From JANQEU01 sp965228045 (GTDB taxonomy: Bacteria > Bacteroidota > Bacteroidia > Cytophagales > Cyclobacteriaceae), in contig OZ245789.1 in the NCBI GenBank assembly GCA_965228045.1, positions 3,844,001 through 3,908,000 on the forward strand: 64,000 nt of DNA, given 5' to 3'. Shown piece by piece: positions 8,272 to 16,979 of this stretch (position 1 is its first letter; each line of letters starts with the position of its first letter). The position numbers and the translations under genes are program-made. The notes below the pieces were generated by a model, which was not told the DNA's origin, did not search any database, and worked only from the letters and a program-made list of their open reading frames with translations.

Positions 8272-9711
8272 ATGTCCGAGCCGAAAGCACCTACTTTATT
8301 TCAGTCCTTTATCCCTGTAATCTTCTTAACCGCTCTTCTCTCCATTAATGTTGGCATTTTTGGTGACGCATCACTGGATGGATCCAATCAGATCGTAATG
8401 ATCCTCAGTGCCGGAGTGGCGGCCCTGGTAGCCGTTCGTTTGGGATTTAAATGGGATTCATTGCAGCGAGGCATTGTCAAAAGTATCAGCTCGGCAATGG
8501 GTTCTATGATCATTCTTTTGCTAATTGGTGCTTTGTCCGGGACCTGGCTACTCAGCGGTATTGTACCGGCGATGATCTACTATGGTCTACAAATCTTAAA
8601 CCCGACTATTTTTCTTTTCGCAGCATGTATCGTCTGCTCCATCGTTTCAATCGCCACCGGAAGTTCCTGGACCACTGCGGCCACCGTAGGAATTGCCTTA
8701 ATGGGAATTGGAAAAGCCCTTGGGATTCACGATGGATTAATTGCCGGTGCCATTCTATCAGGTGCCTATTTTGGGGACAAAATGTCCCCCCTGTCAGATA
8801 CTACGAATCTCGCTCCTGCAATGGCCGGCACGGAGCTTTTCACCCACATCAGGTACATGACTTACACCACAGTTCCCTCCATTTCCATTGCATTAATTCT
8901 TTTTCTCATCATCGGATTTACGCGTGACTCGGCGGAAACAACGATGCAAACACAAAATATTTTGATGGCAATTGAGGATCAGTTTTATATCAGTTGGATC
9001 CTTTTTCTGGTACCCGCGATAGTAGTTTTTTTGATTGTCAAAAAAATGCCTGCCATACCGGCATTATTGATCGGAATCTTACTGGGTGCTCTGTTTGGTT
9101 TAGTATTTCAATCCGAACAGGTAATAAATGTCTCTGGTAGTCAGGGAACATACGCCACATACATTGGCATCATGAAATCCATGTACGGATCTATTAATAT
9201 TGAGACAACCAATGCAATGGTCAATGACCTGCTTAGTTCCGGCGGAATGGCCGGAATGCTTGGCACGATCTGGCTGATCCTGTCCGCCATGATTTTTGGA
9301 GGTGTGATGGAGAAAGCAGGATTTCTGAAAAGGATCGCTTCAGCCATCATCAGTTTCGTCAACAGTACCGGATCACTAATTTCTTCGACAGTTGGTACCT
9401 GCATCTTTTTCAATGTTACTGCCTCGGACCAATACCTGGCAATAGTAGTTCCTGGTCGAATGTTTGCAGATATCTATAAGGAGAAGGGATTAGCACCAGA
9501 AAATCTTTCTCGATCCCTGGAGGATTCAGGGACAGTAACTTCCGTTTTAATCCCCTGGAACACTTGCGGAGCATATCATGCATCAGTGCTAAATGTAGCG
9601 ACCTTTACCTATGCACCCTATTGTTTTTTCAACATCATAAGCCCTTTTATGAGCATCATTTTTGCGTATTTAGGTATTAAGATAAGGAAACTAGCAAAGC
9701 AATCTGCATGA
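8272..9711 (+). CDS. nhaC: Na+/H+ antiporter, NhaC family
   Basis: The 479-residue protein is an integral inner-membrane protein with about 11-12 hydrophobic segments. The NhaC-family core is visible in 'SGAYFGDKMSPLSDTTNLAP', which contains the conserved GDKxSPLSDTT signature, and in 'TVGTCIFFNVTASDQYLAI' and 'SLEDSGTVTSVLIPWNTCGA'. Members exchange Na+ (or malate/lactate in some relatives) for H+ and support sodium tolerance, consistent with a marine host. Its stop overlaps the ATG of the next gene by four bases (ATGA), so the exonuclease gene is probably co-translated. The general family is secure; exact ions are inferred. Confidence 0.92.
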   Translation: MSEPKAPTLFQSFIPVIFLTALLSINVGIFGDASLDGSNQIVMILSAGVAALVAVRLGFKWDSLQRGIVKSISSAMGSMIILLLIGALSGTWLLSGIVPAMIYYGLQILNPTIFLFAACIVCSIVSIATGSSWTTAATVGIALMGIGKALGIHDGLIAGAILSGAYFGDKMSPLSDTTNLAPAMAGTELFTHIRYMTYTTVPSISIALILFLIIGFTRDSAETTMQTQNILMAIEDQFYISWILFLVPAIVVFLIVKKMPAIPALLIGILLGALFGLVFQSEQVINVSGSQGTYATYIGIMKSMYGSINIETTNAMVNDLLSSGGMAGMLGTIWLILSAMIFGGVMEKAGFLKRIASAIISFVNSTGSLISSTVGTCIFFNVTASDQYLAIVVPGRMFADIYKEKGLAPENLSRSLEDSGTVTSVLIPWNTCGAYHASVLNVATFTYAPYCFFNIISPFMSIIFAYLGIKIRKLAKQSA

Positions 9712-10307
9712 TATTTAAAGAGGATATTACAAAGAGCGAGATTCAGCAGTTACCCTTATTAAAGTATGATGGCAACATAAAAGTGATCGATACCGAAGAC
9801 CAATTGCAGGAGGCGTACATTGAATTGAAGGAAGAGCGAATTATCGGATTCGATACCGAAAAGAAGCCCACATTCCAAAAAGGGCAATACCATCCTACGG
9901 CCCTGGTTCAGCTTAGCTCATTATCATGTGCTTACCTGATCAGAATCTCTGAAATTGGCGTTCATCATTTATTACTCAGGTTGTTTGAAAATGATTCAAT
10001 CAGTAAAGTGGGGATCAGCATAAAGGATGATATAGTGGATCTGCAGAAAATTCGAAATTTCGATCCACAAAACTTCATCGACCTGAACGATGTAGCATCA
10101 GAGATGGGGATTCGAAGGGAAGGTGTGCGAAACCTTACGGCTATTTTTTTGGAACAAAGAGTATCGAAGAGCCAACAAACTTCTAATTGGGAAACAGAAA
10201 ACCTCAGCCGCGCTCAAAAATTGTATGCCGCTACGGATGCATGGGTATGTGCCTATATTTTTAATTTATTGGAATCAAAAGGATATCTGAGTAATGGGAT
10301 TGAATAA
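9708..10307 (+). CDS. RNase D-like 3'-5' exonuclease domain protein (DEDDy)
   Basis: The 199-residue protein is a single DEDDy exonuclease domain. Exo I is D49-T-E51 ('GFDTEKKPTF'), Exo II is D108 in 'GISIKDDIVDL', and Exo III is Y173-x3-D177 ('YAATDAWV'). The 'SNWETENLSRAQKLYAATD' run matches RNase D/Werner-type exonucleases. No HRDC domain follows, so this is a stand-alone exonuclease that trims RNA or DNA 3' ends. It overlaps nhaC by four bases upstream and the cupin gene by 14 bases downstream, forming a compact three-gene unit whose members share no evident pathway. Confidence 0.88.
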   Translation: MIFKEDITKSEIQQLPLLKYDGNIKVIDTEDQLQEAYIELKEERIIGFDTEKKPTFQKGQYHPTALVQLSSLSCAYLIRISEIGVHHLLLRLFENDSISKVGISIKDDIVDLQKIRNFDPQNFIDLNDVASEMGIRREGVRNLTAIFLEQRVSKSQQTSNWETENLSRAQKLYAATDAWVCAYIFNLLESKGYLSNGIE

Positions 10308-10620
10308 GCTTAAGGATGTAAAAGTCCAGGAAATTTTTCCGGGATTTGAAGGAAGAATGATCCATACGGAGAAAACGACGATTGCATATTGGAACATCAG
10401 GAAAGATTGCATTCTTCCCAGGCATTCACATGTCCATGAGCAGACCATCAATGTGTTTGAGGGCAAACTCCAAATGACAATTGGAGAGGAAACGCTGACT
10501 TTAGAAAAAGGAGATGTTTATGTGATAGCGCCAAATGTTCCTCATGCAGGAGTTGCAGTGACTGATTGCTACATCATGGACGTATTTAGTCCGGTGAGGG
10601 AGGACTATAGGGAGTCCTGA
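10294..10620 (+). CDS. Small cupin-domain protein
   Basis: The 108-residue protein is a single cupin barrel. Motif 1 contains H44, H46, H48 and E49 ('LPRHSHVHEQTINVFEG'), and motif 2 contains H84 ('VIAPNVPHAG'), which are the metal ligands of the cupin_2 family. Small stand-alone cupins act as isomerases, dioxygenases or sugar-binding proteins; the substrate cannot be named. Its start overlaps the exonuclease gene by 14 bases, and its last 16 bases overlap the 3' end of the convergent YigZ gene, leaving no room for a conventional terminator between them. Confidence 0.85.
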   Translation: MGLNKLKDVKVQEIFPGFEGRMIHTEKTTIAYWNIRKDCILPRHSHVHEQTINVFEGKLQMTIGEETLTLEKGDVYVIAPNVPHAGVAVTDCYIMDVFSPVREDYRES

Positions 10621-11204
10621 ACCGTAAAACTCAGGTTCAGGTTTTTCAACTCAGACTTCACGCGCTGAAAGATTGTATCCTCCACGGATAAAAGCATTTC
10701 GCAAACCTCCGTGTAATTCCTGTCATCGATGGTCAGATCAAAATCCGAAATTAGCTTTTCAACAATGGAAGTCTCATCGTAATTAAACACCACTTTAATT
10801 GAGGTGTGAGGTACAATCGTCACTTTTCCAGCATCAGCCAGAGCCAAATGCGCTGACTCCCTGTAGGCGTTGATCAATCCCGGAACACCAAGTTTTGTGC
10901 CTCCAAAATATCGGATTACAACCACCAAAGCATCCGTCACCTCATGAGACCGGATTTGTCCCAATATGGGGTCACCCGCGCTATGACGAGGTTCTCCGTC
11001 ATCATTGGCACGGTAACTCTGCTGATCCTGACCTAATAAGTATGCATAGCAATGATGCCTCGCATCATGGAACTTTGTTCGTAGCACAGAAAGGCGGGCA
11101 TCCACCTCTTCCGTACTTTTTACCCGGTAGGCAAAAGAATAAAATTTGCTCCCACGATCCTTGAAGAAGCCTTCACCTTCTCCATGCAGTGTTCTAAATG
11201 TCAT
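10605..11204 (-). CDS. yigZ: YigZ/IMPACT family protein
   Basis: The 199-residue protein has the UPF0029/IMPACT N-terminal domain, seen in 'DRGSKFYSFAYRV', 'KFHDARHHCYAYLLG' and 'NDDGEPRHSAGDPILGQI' (the conserved DGEP...G.P block), then 'VVVIRYFGGTKLGVPGLINAY', and a C-terminal ferredoxin-like domain (about 135-199). In eukaryotes IMPACT regulates the GCN2 stress kinase; the bacterial protein's role is not well defined. The gene overlaps the upstream TPR gene by 11 bases on the same strand, so they are likely co-transcribed, and overlaps the cupin gene tail-to-tail by 16 bases. Confidence 0.92.
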   Translation of the reverse strand: MTFRTLHGEGEGFFKDRGSKFYSFAYRVKSTEEVDARLSVLRTKFHDARHHCYAYLLGQDQQSYRANDDGEPRHSAGDPILGQIRSHEVTDALVVVIRYFGGTKLGVPGLINAYRESAHLALADAGKVTIVPHTSIKVVFNYDETSIVEKLISDFDLTIDDRNYTEVCEMLLSVEDTIFQRVKSELKNLNLSFTVQDSL

Positions 11205-12327
11205 TTAATAGATCCTGAGCCTCTTCCTTCACCTCATTGGTTTCCGAAAAATCCACCGCAAGTTTCAGAAATTCCCTTGCAGTTTCTCTGTTCCCCTTCT
11301 GATGGGAAAGTCGACCGGCACCCAGATAGGCCATGCTCTTATAATGTTCAGCAAATTTCTTGATAGCCTCGCCCAATCCTATCGCCTGAGTGTAATAACG
11401 AAAAGCCTCTTCTGAGTCTTTCAGTACTTTTTCGTGATATATTCCTAAAAACACATTGCCTACCAACTCGTAGTACAATCTGTTACTTTTAAGAAGTGTC
11501 TGCATTTCTTCCTGAGGCATTTGATCAAAATACCCGGGAATATTTAGTGATTCAAGATACTTTGTCTTTATGTAGAGGTTATGGGGATATTCATCCGCCA
11601 GTCTTTTCACGTACTTCTGGGCAGCTTCCGGCTTTTCTTCGTATCTGAGATAGATATAACTCAGATAGATCGTAGCCTCCACGTATGAAATGACGGAGTT
11701 TTGAGAGGCATTTTTAATTTGCTGTAGCCCCAGCTCCTTATCACCATCCCGAAAAAACCATATGAATGGCTTAATAATCGGATATTTTGCCGGATAGGCC
11801 ACCCGGAAATAATTGTATATACCTATGATAAACTCAAATTCCTCCAGCTCCTTCTGCAGATCAAAACCTCTTCTGAGTAATCCGTATGCCTGTGTGGCTT
11901 CTCCCACTGCATTCATGTATTGGCCACGATCTGCATAATATTCGGCCAGGATTCCTCTTGCTGACATTTCAAAAAAGACACTTTCCGGATGTTCTCTGTC
12001 AATGTATTTCGTTGAGGACTCAATTACCATTCGCATTTTTTCACGGAATCGATCAAATTCATTGTCTTCGAGTACCGGAATATTCTCCCACAAAATGAGC
12101 AAACCTTCCATCATGGGTATCACGGGATGATTAGGCAATATCTCCCGAACTTTCTCCGCATAGTAAAGAGTCGAGTCGGAATGCATGGAATACATATGAT
12201 ATGCTCCTTTCGTCACATATCCCACTGCTTCCTCATTGTCAAATAACGTTTCCTGAGCCCGGATCGACGCAATGGATCCTACGAAAACGAATAAAGTCAG
12301 TACACAAATTCTACCTGTAAAATTCAC
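11194..12327 (-). CDS. Exported TPR-containing protein, function unknown
   Basis: The 377-residue protein begins at GTG 12327 and has a signal peptide that would be cleaved around residue 24 ('FVGSIASIRAQE'). The rest is helical and repetitive with TPR-like elements: 'GAYHMYSMHSDSTLYYAEKV' near the N-terminus, 'AFRYYTQAIGLGEAIKKFAE' around 310, and 'ETAREFLKLAVDFSETNEVK' at the end. Aromatic-rich segments such as 'GIYNYFRVAYPAKYPIIKPF' lie between. It is probably a periplasmic scaffold or outer-membrane-associated protein. It shares an operon with yigZ (11-base overlap). No enzymatic motif was found. Confidence 0.8.
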   Translation of the reverse strand: MNFTGRICVLTLFVFVGSIASIRAQETLFDNEEAVGYVTKGAYHMYSMHSDSTLYYAEKVREILPNHPVIPMMEGLLILWENIPVLEDNEFDRFREKMRMVIESSTKYIDREHPESVFFEMSARGILAEYYADRGQYMNAVGEATQAYGLLRRGFDLQKELEEFEFIIGIYNYFRVAYPAKYPIIKPFIWFFRDGDKELGLQQIKNASQNSVISYVEATIYLSYIYLRYEEKPEAAQKYVKRLADEYPHNLYIKTKYLESLNIPGYFDQMPQEEMQTLLKSNRLYYELVGNVFLGIYHEKVLKDSEEAFRYYTQAIGLGEAIKKFAEHYKSMAYLGAGRLSHQKGNRETAREFLKLAVDFSETNEVKEEAQDLLNDI

Positions 12328-12400
12328 GTTGGCAATTTAGTGATTAGAAGTTTCAGTATCTTCCTGTGATAATTATCTTGTAAGTCAAATAGTTCGAGCA

Positions 12401-13261
12401 TTGTCTTCAATCCCAATTTATTTCAGCGATAAGTATCTTGATATTCAGGGTTTGGAAAACCTTAAGTCCTTTCGATTTGAGCATGTGGAAGGTCAGTTCA
12501 TCACACATTTTGCAGTCCGGGATGGTAAAGCAATAAGCTTGCCCAACAGCCCATTTGGATCGTATTATTTTAATGGAAATTTCGAGAAAAACATACTCAG
12601 TGATAGACTGGAGAAGGTTTTTAATGAGCTGAGAAGAGATGGGATCAGGGAAGTAGAAATCACGCATCCCGTTAGTATTTACAATGACTTTCCCCCCATC
12701 GCTTTTTTCAATCATCACGGCTTTGAGATATGCCAGAAAAACATAAATCAACACATCAGTCTTGAGAAATCAAGGACCATACACAGCATGGAGCAAAGGA
12801 AGTTAAAGAAGCTTCAATTTGATAATTACAAATTCGAAAAAGCTGGTTTCCACGAACTTGAATCGCTTTACTTCCTGTTGGCTCGAGCCAGGGAAGCTCA
12901 GGGTCTTGAGATCAACATAAGCCTTTCAAAATTGATTCAATTATTTAAAGCATTTCCCAAGCATTACCTTGCCTGGAAAGCCACCAAAAATGACAAGTCT
13001 GCTGCAGTGGTGATTCTGGTTAGAGTCACAAACGACATCATGTACTATTACTTACCCGGCACGGATTCGAACTTTAAGAAAGAAAGTCCAATGGTCGGAT
13101 TGATGGATGCCATCATTTCTGATCTTAAAAGGATGAAAGTCAAATACTTTGACCTCGGAGTCAGCAGTGTCGATGGTGAGATTCAGAAGGGATTACACAC
13201 ATTTAAAAAGCGAATGGCCGCTGAGGATTTACCAAAATATACATTCAAAAAAGTTTTGTAA
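12401..13261 (+). CDS. FemAB/GNAT-like acyltransferase-fold protein
   Basis: The 286-residue protein looks like the FemAB-like GNAT fold: a divergent N-terminal half, then 'NYKFEKAGFHELESLYFLLA', 'HYLAWKATKNDKSAAVVILVRV', 'YYYLPGTDSNFKKESPMVG' and 'MKVKYFDLGVSSVDGEIQKG'. The last segment, a strand with DLG followed by 'LHTFKKRM', corresponds to the FemX/BioF2-like C-terminal element. Relatives transfer aminoacyl or acyl groups to cell-envelope precursors or polysaccharide. No ATG occurs in the first 100 residues, so the TTG at 12401 is taken as the start. The GT2 gene follows after two to five bases, suggesting a shared surface-glycan or envelope task. Confidence 0.65.
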   Translation: MSSIPIYFSDKYLDIQGLENLKSFRFEHVEGQFITHFAVRDGKAISLPNSPFGSYYFNGNFEKNILSDRLEKVFNELRRDGIREVEITHPVSIYNDFPPIAFFNHHGFEICQKNINQHISLEKSRTIHSMEQRKLKKLQFDNYKFEKAGFHELESLYFLLARAREAQGLEINISLSKLIQLFKAFPKHYLAWKATKNDKSAAVVILVRVTNDIMYYYLPGTDSNFKKESPMVGLMDAIISDLKRMKVKYFDLGVSSVDGEIQKGLHTFKKRMAAEDLPKYTFKKVL

Positions 13262-13263
13262 TT

Positions 13264-14103
13264 GTGATGGAAAATCCACTTGTGACCATCATTTGCATAA
13301 ACTATAACCAGGGTCGGTTTATCGAAGAATGTATTGACTCCGTAGTCCACCAGAGTTATAAAAACCTTGAAATCATCTTAATGGATGATGCAAGTGAGGA
13401 TGATAGTATTTACAAAATCAACCGGATCTCAGAGAAGTACCAAAATATCCGCGTCCTTATCAATGACCAAAATATTGGCAATTGTAAAACTTTCAACCTG
13501 GGCTTCCGTGAGTCCTCCGGTGAGTTTGTTTTGGACCTGGCTTGTGATGATCTGCTGGAACCAAATATGATTGAAAGAAGTATCAACCGATTCATCTCCA
13601 TTCCGAAGGATTATGGCGTCCATCATTCGCAAGTCACTTTAATAGACGAAGATGGAGCTGTAATTGGACATGACAATCCGGTACCTCCAAACGAAGGAGA
13701 TCTTTACAAAAGGCTTATTTCAGAATATTTTGTAAACCCGGCTTCAATGCTGATAAGAAGAGAAGTGCTGGAGGAACTAGGCGGTTATGATGAGAATCTA
13801 TTTTATGAAGATTTTGACTTTTGGATACGATCATCCCGAAAGTGGAAATATACATTTACATCAGAACCTCTCGTTAAGAAACGCATTGTAAAGGGGTCCC
13901 ATTCGTCCAGTCAAAACAAATTCTTTAACCAACACCAAAAATCAACCCTGCTTGTATGTCAAAAAATTTTGAGTCTAAACCGGGAAGAAGATGAAAACCA
14001 GGCTCTTAAAAAGAGAATTAAATACGAAGTAGGTCAATGTTTCAGGACGGGTAATATCGGGCTAATTCCAGCCTACCTGCGGCTATGGATAAAAGCCGGA
14101 TGA
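13264..14103 (+). CDS. Glycosyltransferase family 2
   Basis: The 279-residue protein has the GT-A nucleotide-binding start 'PLVTIICINYNQGRFIEECI', 'LEIILMDDASEDDS', and the DXD-like metal site in 'FVLDLACDDLLEP'. The acceptor region includes 'FYEDFDFWIRSSRKW', where the ED pair is the usual catalytic base position of GT2 inverting enzymes. GTG at 13264 and ATG at 13267 are adjacent in frame and either may be used. The gene follows the FemAB-like gene almost directly and ends one base before the convergent rsgA stop. It probably adds a sugar to an envelope glycan; the specificity is unknown. Confidence 0.88.
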   Translation: MMENPLVTIICINYNQGRFIEECIDSVVHQSYKNLEIILMDDASEDDSIYKINRISEKYQNIRVLINDQNIGNCKTFNLGFRESSGEFVLDLACDDLLEPNMIERSINRFISIPKDYGVHHSQVTLIDEDGAVIGHDNPVPPNEGDLYKRLISEYFVNPASMLIRREVLEELGGYDENLFYEDFDFWIRSSRKWKYTFTSEPLVKKRIVKGSHSSSQNKFFNQHQKSTLLVCQKILSLNREEDENQALKKRIKYEVGQCFRTGNIGLIPAYLRLWIKAG

Positions 14104-15015
14104 TCACCTTCTGTTGTCCTCATCCTCCAGCATACTCAAATAGCTTCTGAATCTAGATGGGAAAATCTTACCTTCCTCCAAAAGTTGAATCACCTTACAA
14201 CCTGGTTCATTCACATGCAAACAATTATGAAACTTACATGAGCCCAGAACCGCCCGCATCTCAGGAAAATAATGGGATAGCTCATTCTGGTCAATTTCAG
14301 CCAAACCCAACTCTTTAATTCCAGGTGTATCGATGATCCTTGAATTTTTATTGAGATCAAACATCTCCGCAAAAGTTGTAGTATGCACACCCTTATCCGC
14401 AAACCCTGAGACCTCCTGCGTATCCTGGGTCACATTTGGTATCAGATGGTTGATCAAAGTAGACTTTCCGGTTCCGGAGTGTCCTGATAATAACGTCAAT
14501 TTCCCTTCAAACCATTCTTTCACTTCGCCTCCCTTTTTCTTTTCAAAGGAAGTTATGATGGTCGGATAGCCAATTTTCTCATAGATCGCTTTGATTTCCT
14601 CGACCAAATTCATCTCTTCTTCATCATAAACATCCGCCTTGTTGATGATAATTCGGCCCGGAATTCTGAAAGCCTCAAGGGACACCAGAAAACGATCTAC
14701 GAACCCAAGACTTGTTCGAGGCAACTTGTAGGATATGATCAATACGGCCTGGTCAATATTTGCCGCTAATAGGTGAGAATGCCCTTTCTTTTTGGGACTA
14801 ACCCGCACTACATAATTTTCCCGATCCTCTATTTCTGAAATAATATAGTCATTCTCTTTTTGCTCCAGCACTACCCTGTCTCCCACTGCAACAGGATTGG
14901 TGATTTTTAATCCTTTAAGCTTGAATTTACCTCTAAGTCTGGCCTCCACTTTCTTACCATCATCAGTTGAGACTGAATACCACGAACCCGTAGATTTGGA
15001 GACAATTCCTTTCAC
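14104..15015 (-). CDS. rsgA: Ribosome small-subunit-dependent GTPase A
   Basis: The 303-residue protein has an N-terminal OB fold, a circularly permuted GTPase domain with 'NKAD' (G4, residues 125-128) preceding the P-loop 'GHSGTGKST' (178-186) and 'DTPG' (G3), and a C-terminal zinc site C260-x4-C265-x-H267-x5-C273. This is RsgA/YjeQ, which checks late 30S maturation. The start is GTG at 15015, overlapping the TAG stop of the Kdo-transferase gene by one base, so translation is coupled. The gene ends directly against the convergent GT2 gene. Confidence 0.96.
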   Translation of the reverse strand: MKGIVSKSTGSWYSVSTDDGKKVEARLRGKFKLKGLKITNPVAVGDRVVLEQKENDYIISEIEDRENYVVRVSPKKKGHSHLLAANIDQAVLIISYKLPRTSLGFVDRFLVSLEAFRIPGRIIINKADVYDEEEMNLVEEIKAIYEKIGYPTIITSFEKKKGGEVKEWFEGKLTLLSGHSGTGKSTLINHLIPNVTQDTQEVSGFADKGVHTTTFAEMFDLNKNSRIIDTPGIKELGLAEIDQNELSHYFPEMRAVLGSCKFHNCLHVNEPGCKVIQLLEEGKIFPSRFRSYLSMLEDEDNRR

Positions 15016-16253
15016 TAAAGTATTTTTTGGATGTATCCAAATATAATGTCTGTTGCCCCTTCTCGTTCCTCAACGTAATCAAGAGCAGCCCTGGAGGATA
15101 CCTCGTAGGCCTGCGAATTGCCCTCCAGATTTTGAATAATCTCAGTTGGGTCATTCGGAGATTTAACTTCAAAACCAAATCCTAATTGTTTGGAATCCGC
15201 AGCCTCAGGATACCTTTTATTGGATTGATCTGAAGCAAAAAGAATTGGAATAGCAAATGCAGTCGGTTCTAATATATTATGCAGCCCTTTGGCCCGGGAT
15301 CCTCCCACATAGGCATATCTGGCATACTGATATACTTGCGCCAATATACCCACATTGTCCAGGATCAGTATTCGCTCCTGGTTTAATTGAGCATTATCTG
15401 TTATAAATGAATAACGAAGCGTACTCTCAAAATTAGATTCAATAAAACCTATTGTATCGTTAGTAATTTTGTGTGGAGCGATTATGAACTTAAACTTGTG
15501 CTGCCATTCCTTAATGAAGGATTTCATTAGTTCAATATCACCTGACCATGTGCTCCCCAACACCATAACTGTATTGTCTGCACAAAAAGCATCTAAATAC
15601 TTAACGACATCCGCATTTCTGGCATTGGCTATAACACGATCCATTCGGGTATCCCCAGCCAATTGAACACTTTGAATCCCCGCATCCTGTAATACATTGA
15701 CGGAATTCTGGTCCTGAACAAAAAATTGACTGACCTTTCTGAAAATCGGTAAGTATAGCCATGAAAGCGTTTTAAAGTAAGCTTGAGATGCTCTGAATCT
15801 GGCGCTAACAACCAAAATGGGAATTCCTCTCTTTTGACAATGATCAAGGTGGTTCAACCAAAAATCGTACTTGACAAAGACGGCAAGAACCGGATTCAGA
15901 ATTTCAATGAATTGTCTTGCATTTTTAGTCGTATCAATTGGCAAATAGCCCACCGAATCCACACCCTGATAATCTTTTCTAACCTTATATCCTGACGAGG
16001 AAAAGAATGTAAGATGTATATGAAAATCAGCGTACCCGGTCCTAATACGTTCTATTATTGGTCTACCCTGCTCAAATTCACCAAGCGAAGCGGCATGGAT
16101 CCAGATCACTTTTTCCCTGTTAAGCTGTAGTTGATCAATCTTCTCTTTCCACCCCAGCCTGACAGATACAAATTCCCTTATGGATGGCACTAAAAAGCCA
16201 ATAGGTGTTAATATCGGAGAAATTATCAGAAATATAAGACGATAGACGGTCAA
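15015..16253 (-). CDS. waaA: 3-deoxy-D-manno-octulosonic acid (Kdo) transferase
   Basis: The 412-residue protein has an N-terminal membrane anchor ('LIFLIISPILTPIGFLV') and the Kdo-transferase N-domain motif 'IWIHAASLGEFEQGRP', in which E59 is the catalytic base. The GT-B C-terminal domain has 'VLGSTWSGDIELM', 'FIIAPHKI' and 'YAYVGGSRAKGLHNILEP', the CMP-Kdo-binding segment. It adds Kdo to lipid A precursor at the inner face of the cytoplasmic membrane, so the organism makes Kdo-containing LPS. No ATG is available; the TTG at 16253 is used. It is the first gene of a two-gene unit with rsgA. An exact TAGTTTTG box lies at 16323-16330 on the minus strand, about 70 bases upstream. Confidence 0.93.
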   Translation of the reverse strand: MTVYRLIFLIISPILTPIGFLVPSIREFVSVRLGWKEKIDQLQLNREKVIWIHAASLGEFEQGRPIIERIRTGYADFHIHLTFFSSSGYKVRKDYQGVDSVGYLPIDTTKNARQFIEILNPVLAVFVKYDFWLNHLDHCQKRGIPILVVSARFRASQAYFKTLSWLYLPIFRKVSQFFVQDQNSVNVLQDAGIQSVQLAGDTRMDRVIANARNADVVKYLDAFCADNTVMVLGSTWSGDIELMKSFIKEWQHKFKFIIAPHKITNDTIGFIESNFESTLRYSFITDNAQLNQERILILDNVGILAQVYQYARYAYVGGSRAKGLHNILEPTAFAIPILFASDQSNKRYPEAADSKQLGFGFEVKSPNDPTEIIQNLEGNSQAYEVSSRAALDYVEEREGATDIIFGYIQKIL

Positions 16254-16380
16254 TTGTACACTCTTAAAATCGTAGAAAAATGATGTTGTACGGTTTACTT
16301 AGTAATCGTGAGGGGTATATAACAAAACTAATCTGATATTGAAATTTTACAATATTGGATTTTTAATTGTTCTAAATTGA

Positions 16381-16388
16381 TATTTTTG
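16381..16388 (+). promoter_or_regulatory. Bacteroidota -7 promoter box
   Basis: TATTTTTG matches TAnnTTTG exactly, with TTG at 16355-16357 as a possible -33 element (23-base spacing). It ends 28 bases before the ATG at 16417 and overlaps the alternative TTG at 16390, which argues for the ATG as the true start of the lipoprotein gene. Confidence 0.5.
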
Positions 16389-16416
16389 TTTGACATTTCT
16401 TAAAAAACTAAAACTT

Positions 16417-16947
16417 ATGAGGTCTCTATTATTAATCATGGCAGTCGCCCTAATAGCATTTTCATGTGGCGAAGCCGGATTTCAATTGAATGTGGGTAAA
16501 GAAGTTCCTTACGAATTCGATGTTGAAGCCGAAGAAATAAATGATATAGCCAGCAATGACTATCTCAACTTTAATGGAATAGTAAATGTAACCATCGGAA
16601 ACGAGGATTTGAGAGATTATGATCTTTCGGAAGTTCTGATGAACAGTGTCTACTACGAAATTGAAGGTCTTCCTAATGGAAATTACGGCAATTTTGAAAT
16701 GCAGGTGACCGTAAATGGATTGGAATTAATCACCATCCCAACGATTCTTTTGACTAACAGTTCAACTCCTTTGATCATACATCCCGGTGGCGTTAATCTC
16801 AACGAGGCTACCCTTGAATTGGCTGCTGACAGAATCAGAGCCGGAGATGCTTTTCAATTAGGAAATAACGCCGTATTCGAATCCGAAGTACCTAACGATT
16901 TCATCATTCGATTTTACTTTGATGTTACCGGTAAAGTCCGAGAGTAG
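16417..16947 (+). CDS. Predicted lipoprotein, function unknown
   Basis: From the ATG at 16417 the product is 176 residues, with a lipoprotein signal peptide whose lipobox is 'LIAFSC' (Cys 17 of this start). The mature part is acidic, beta-rich and repeats no recognisable domain ('NIHDIASNDYLNF'-like polar strands, 'LIIHPGGVNLNEATLEL'). I do not recognise the family. It is followed after 32 bases by the DUF6588-type protein on the same strand, so the two are probably co-transcribed envelope proteins. A longer start at TTG 16390 overlaps the promoter box and is unlikely. Confidence 0.75.
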   Translation: MRSLLLIMAVALIAFSCGEAGFQLNVGKEVPYEFDVEAEEINDIASNDYLNFNGIVNVTIGNEDLRDYDLSEVLMNSVYYEIEGLPNGNYGNFEMQVTVNGLELITIPTILLTNSSTPLIIHPGGVNLNEATLELAADRIRAGDAFQLGNNAVFESEVPNDFIIRFYFDVTGKVRE

Positions 16948-16979
16948 AACTAATCACAACCTAAATACCAAGTGTTAAT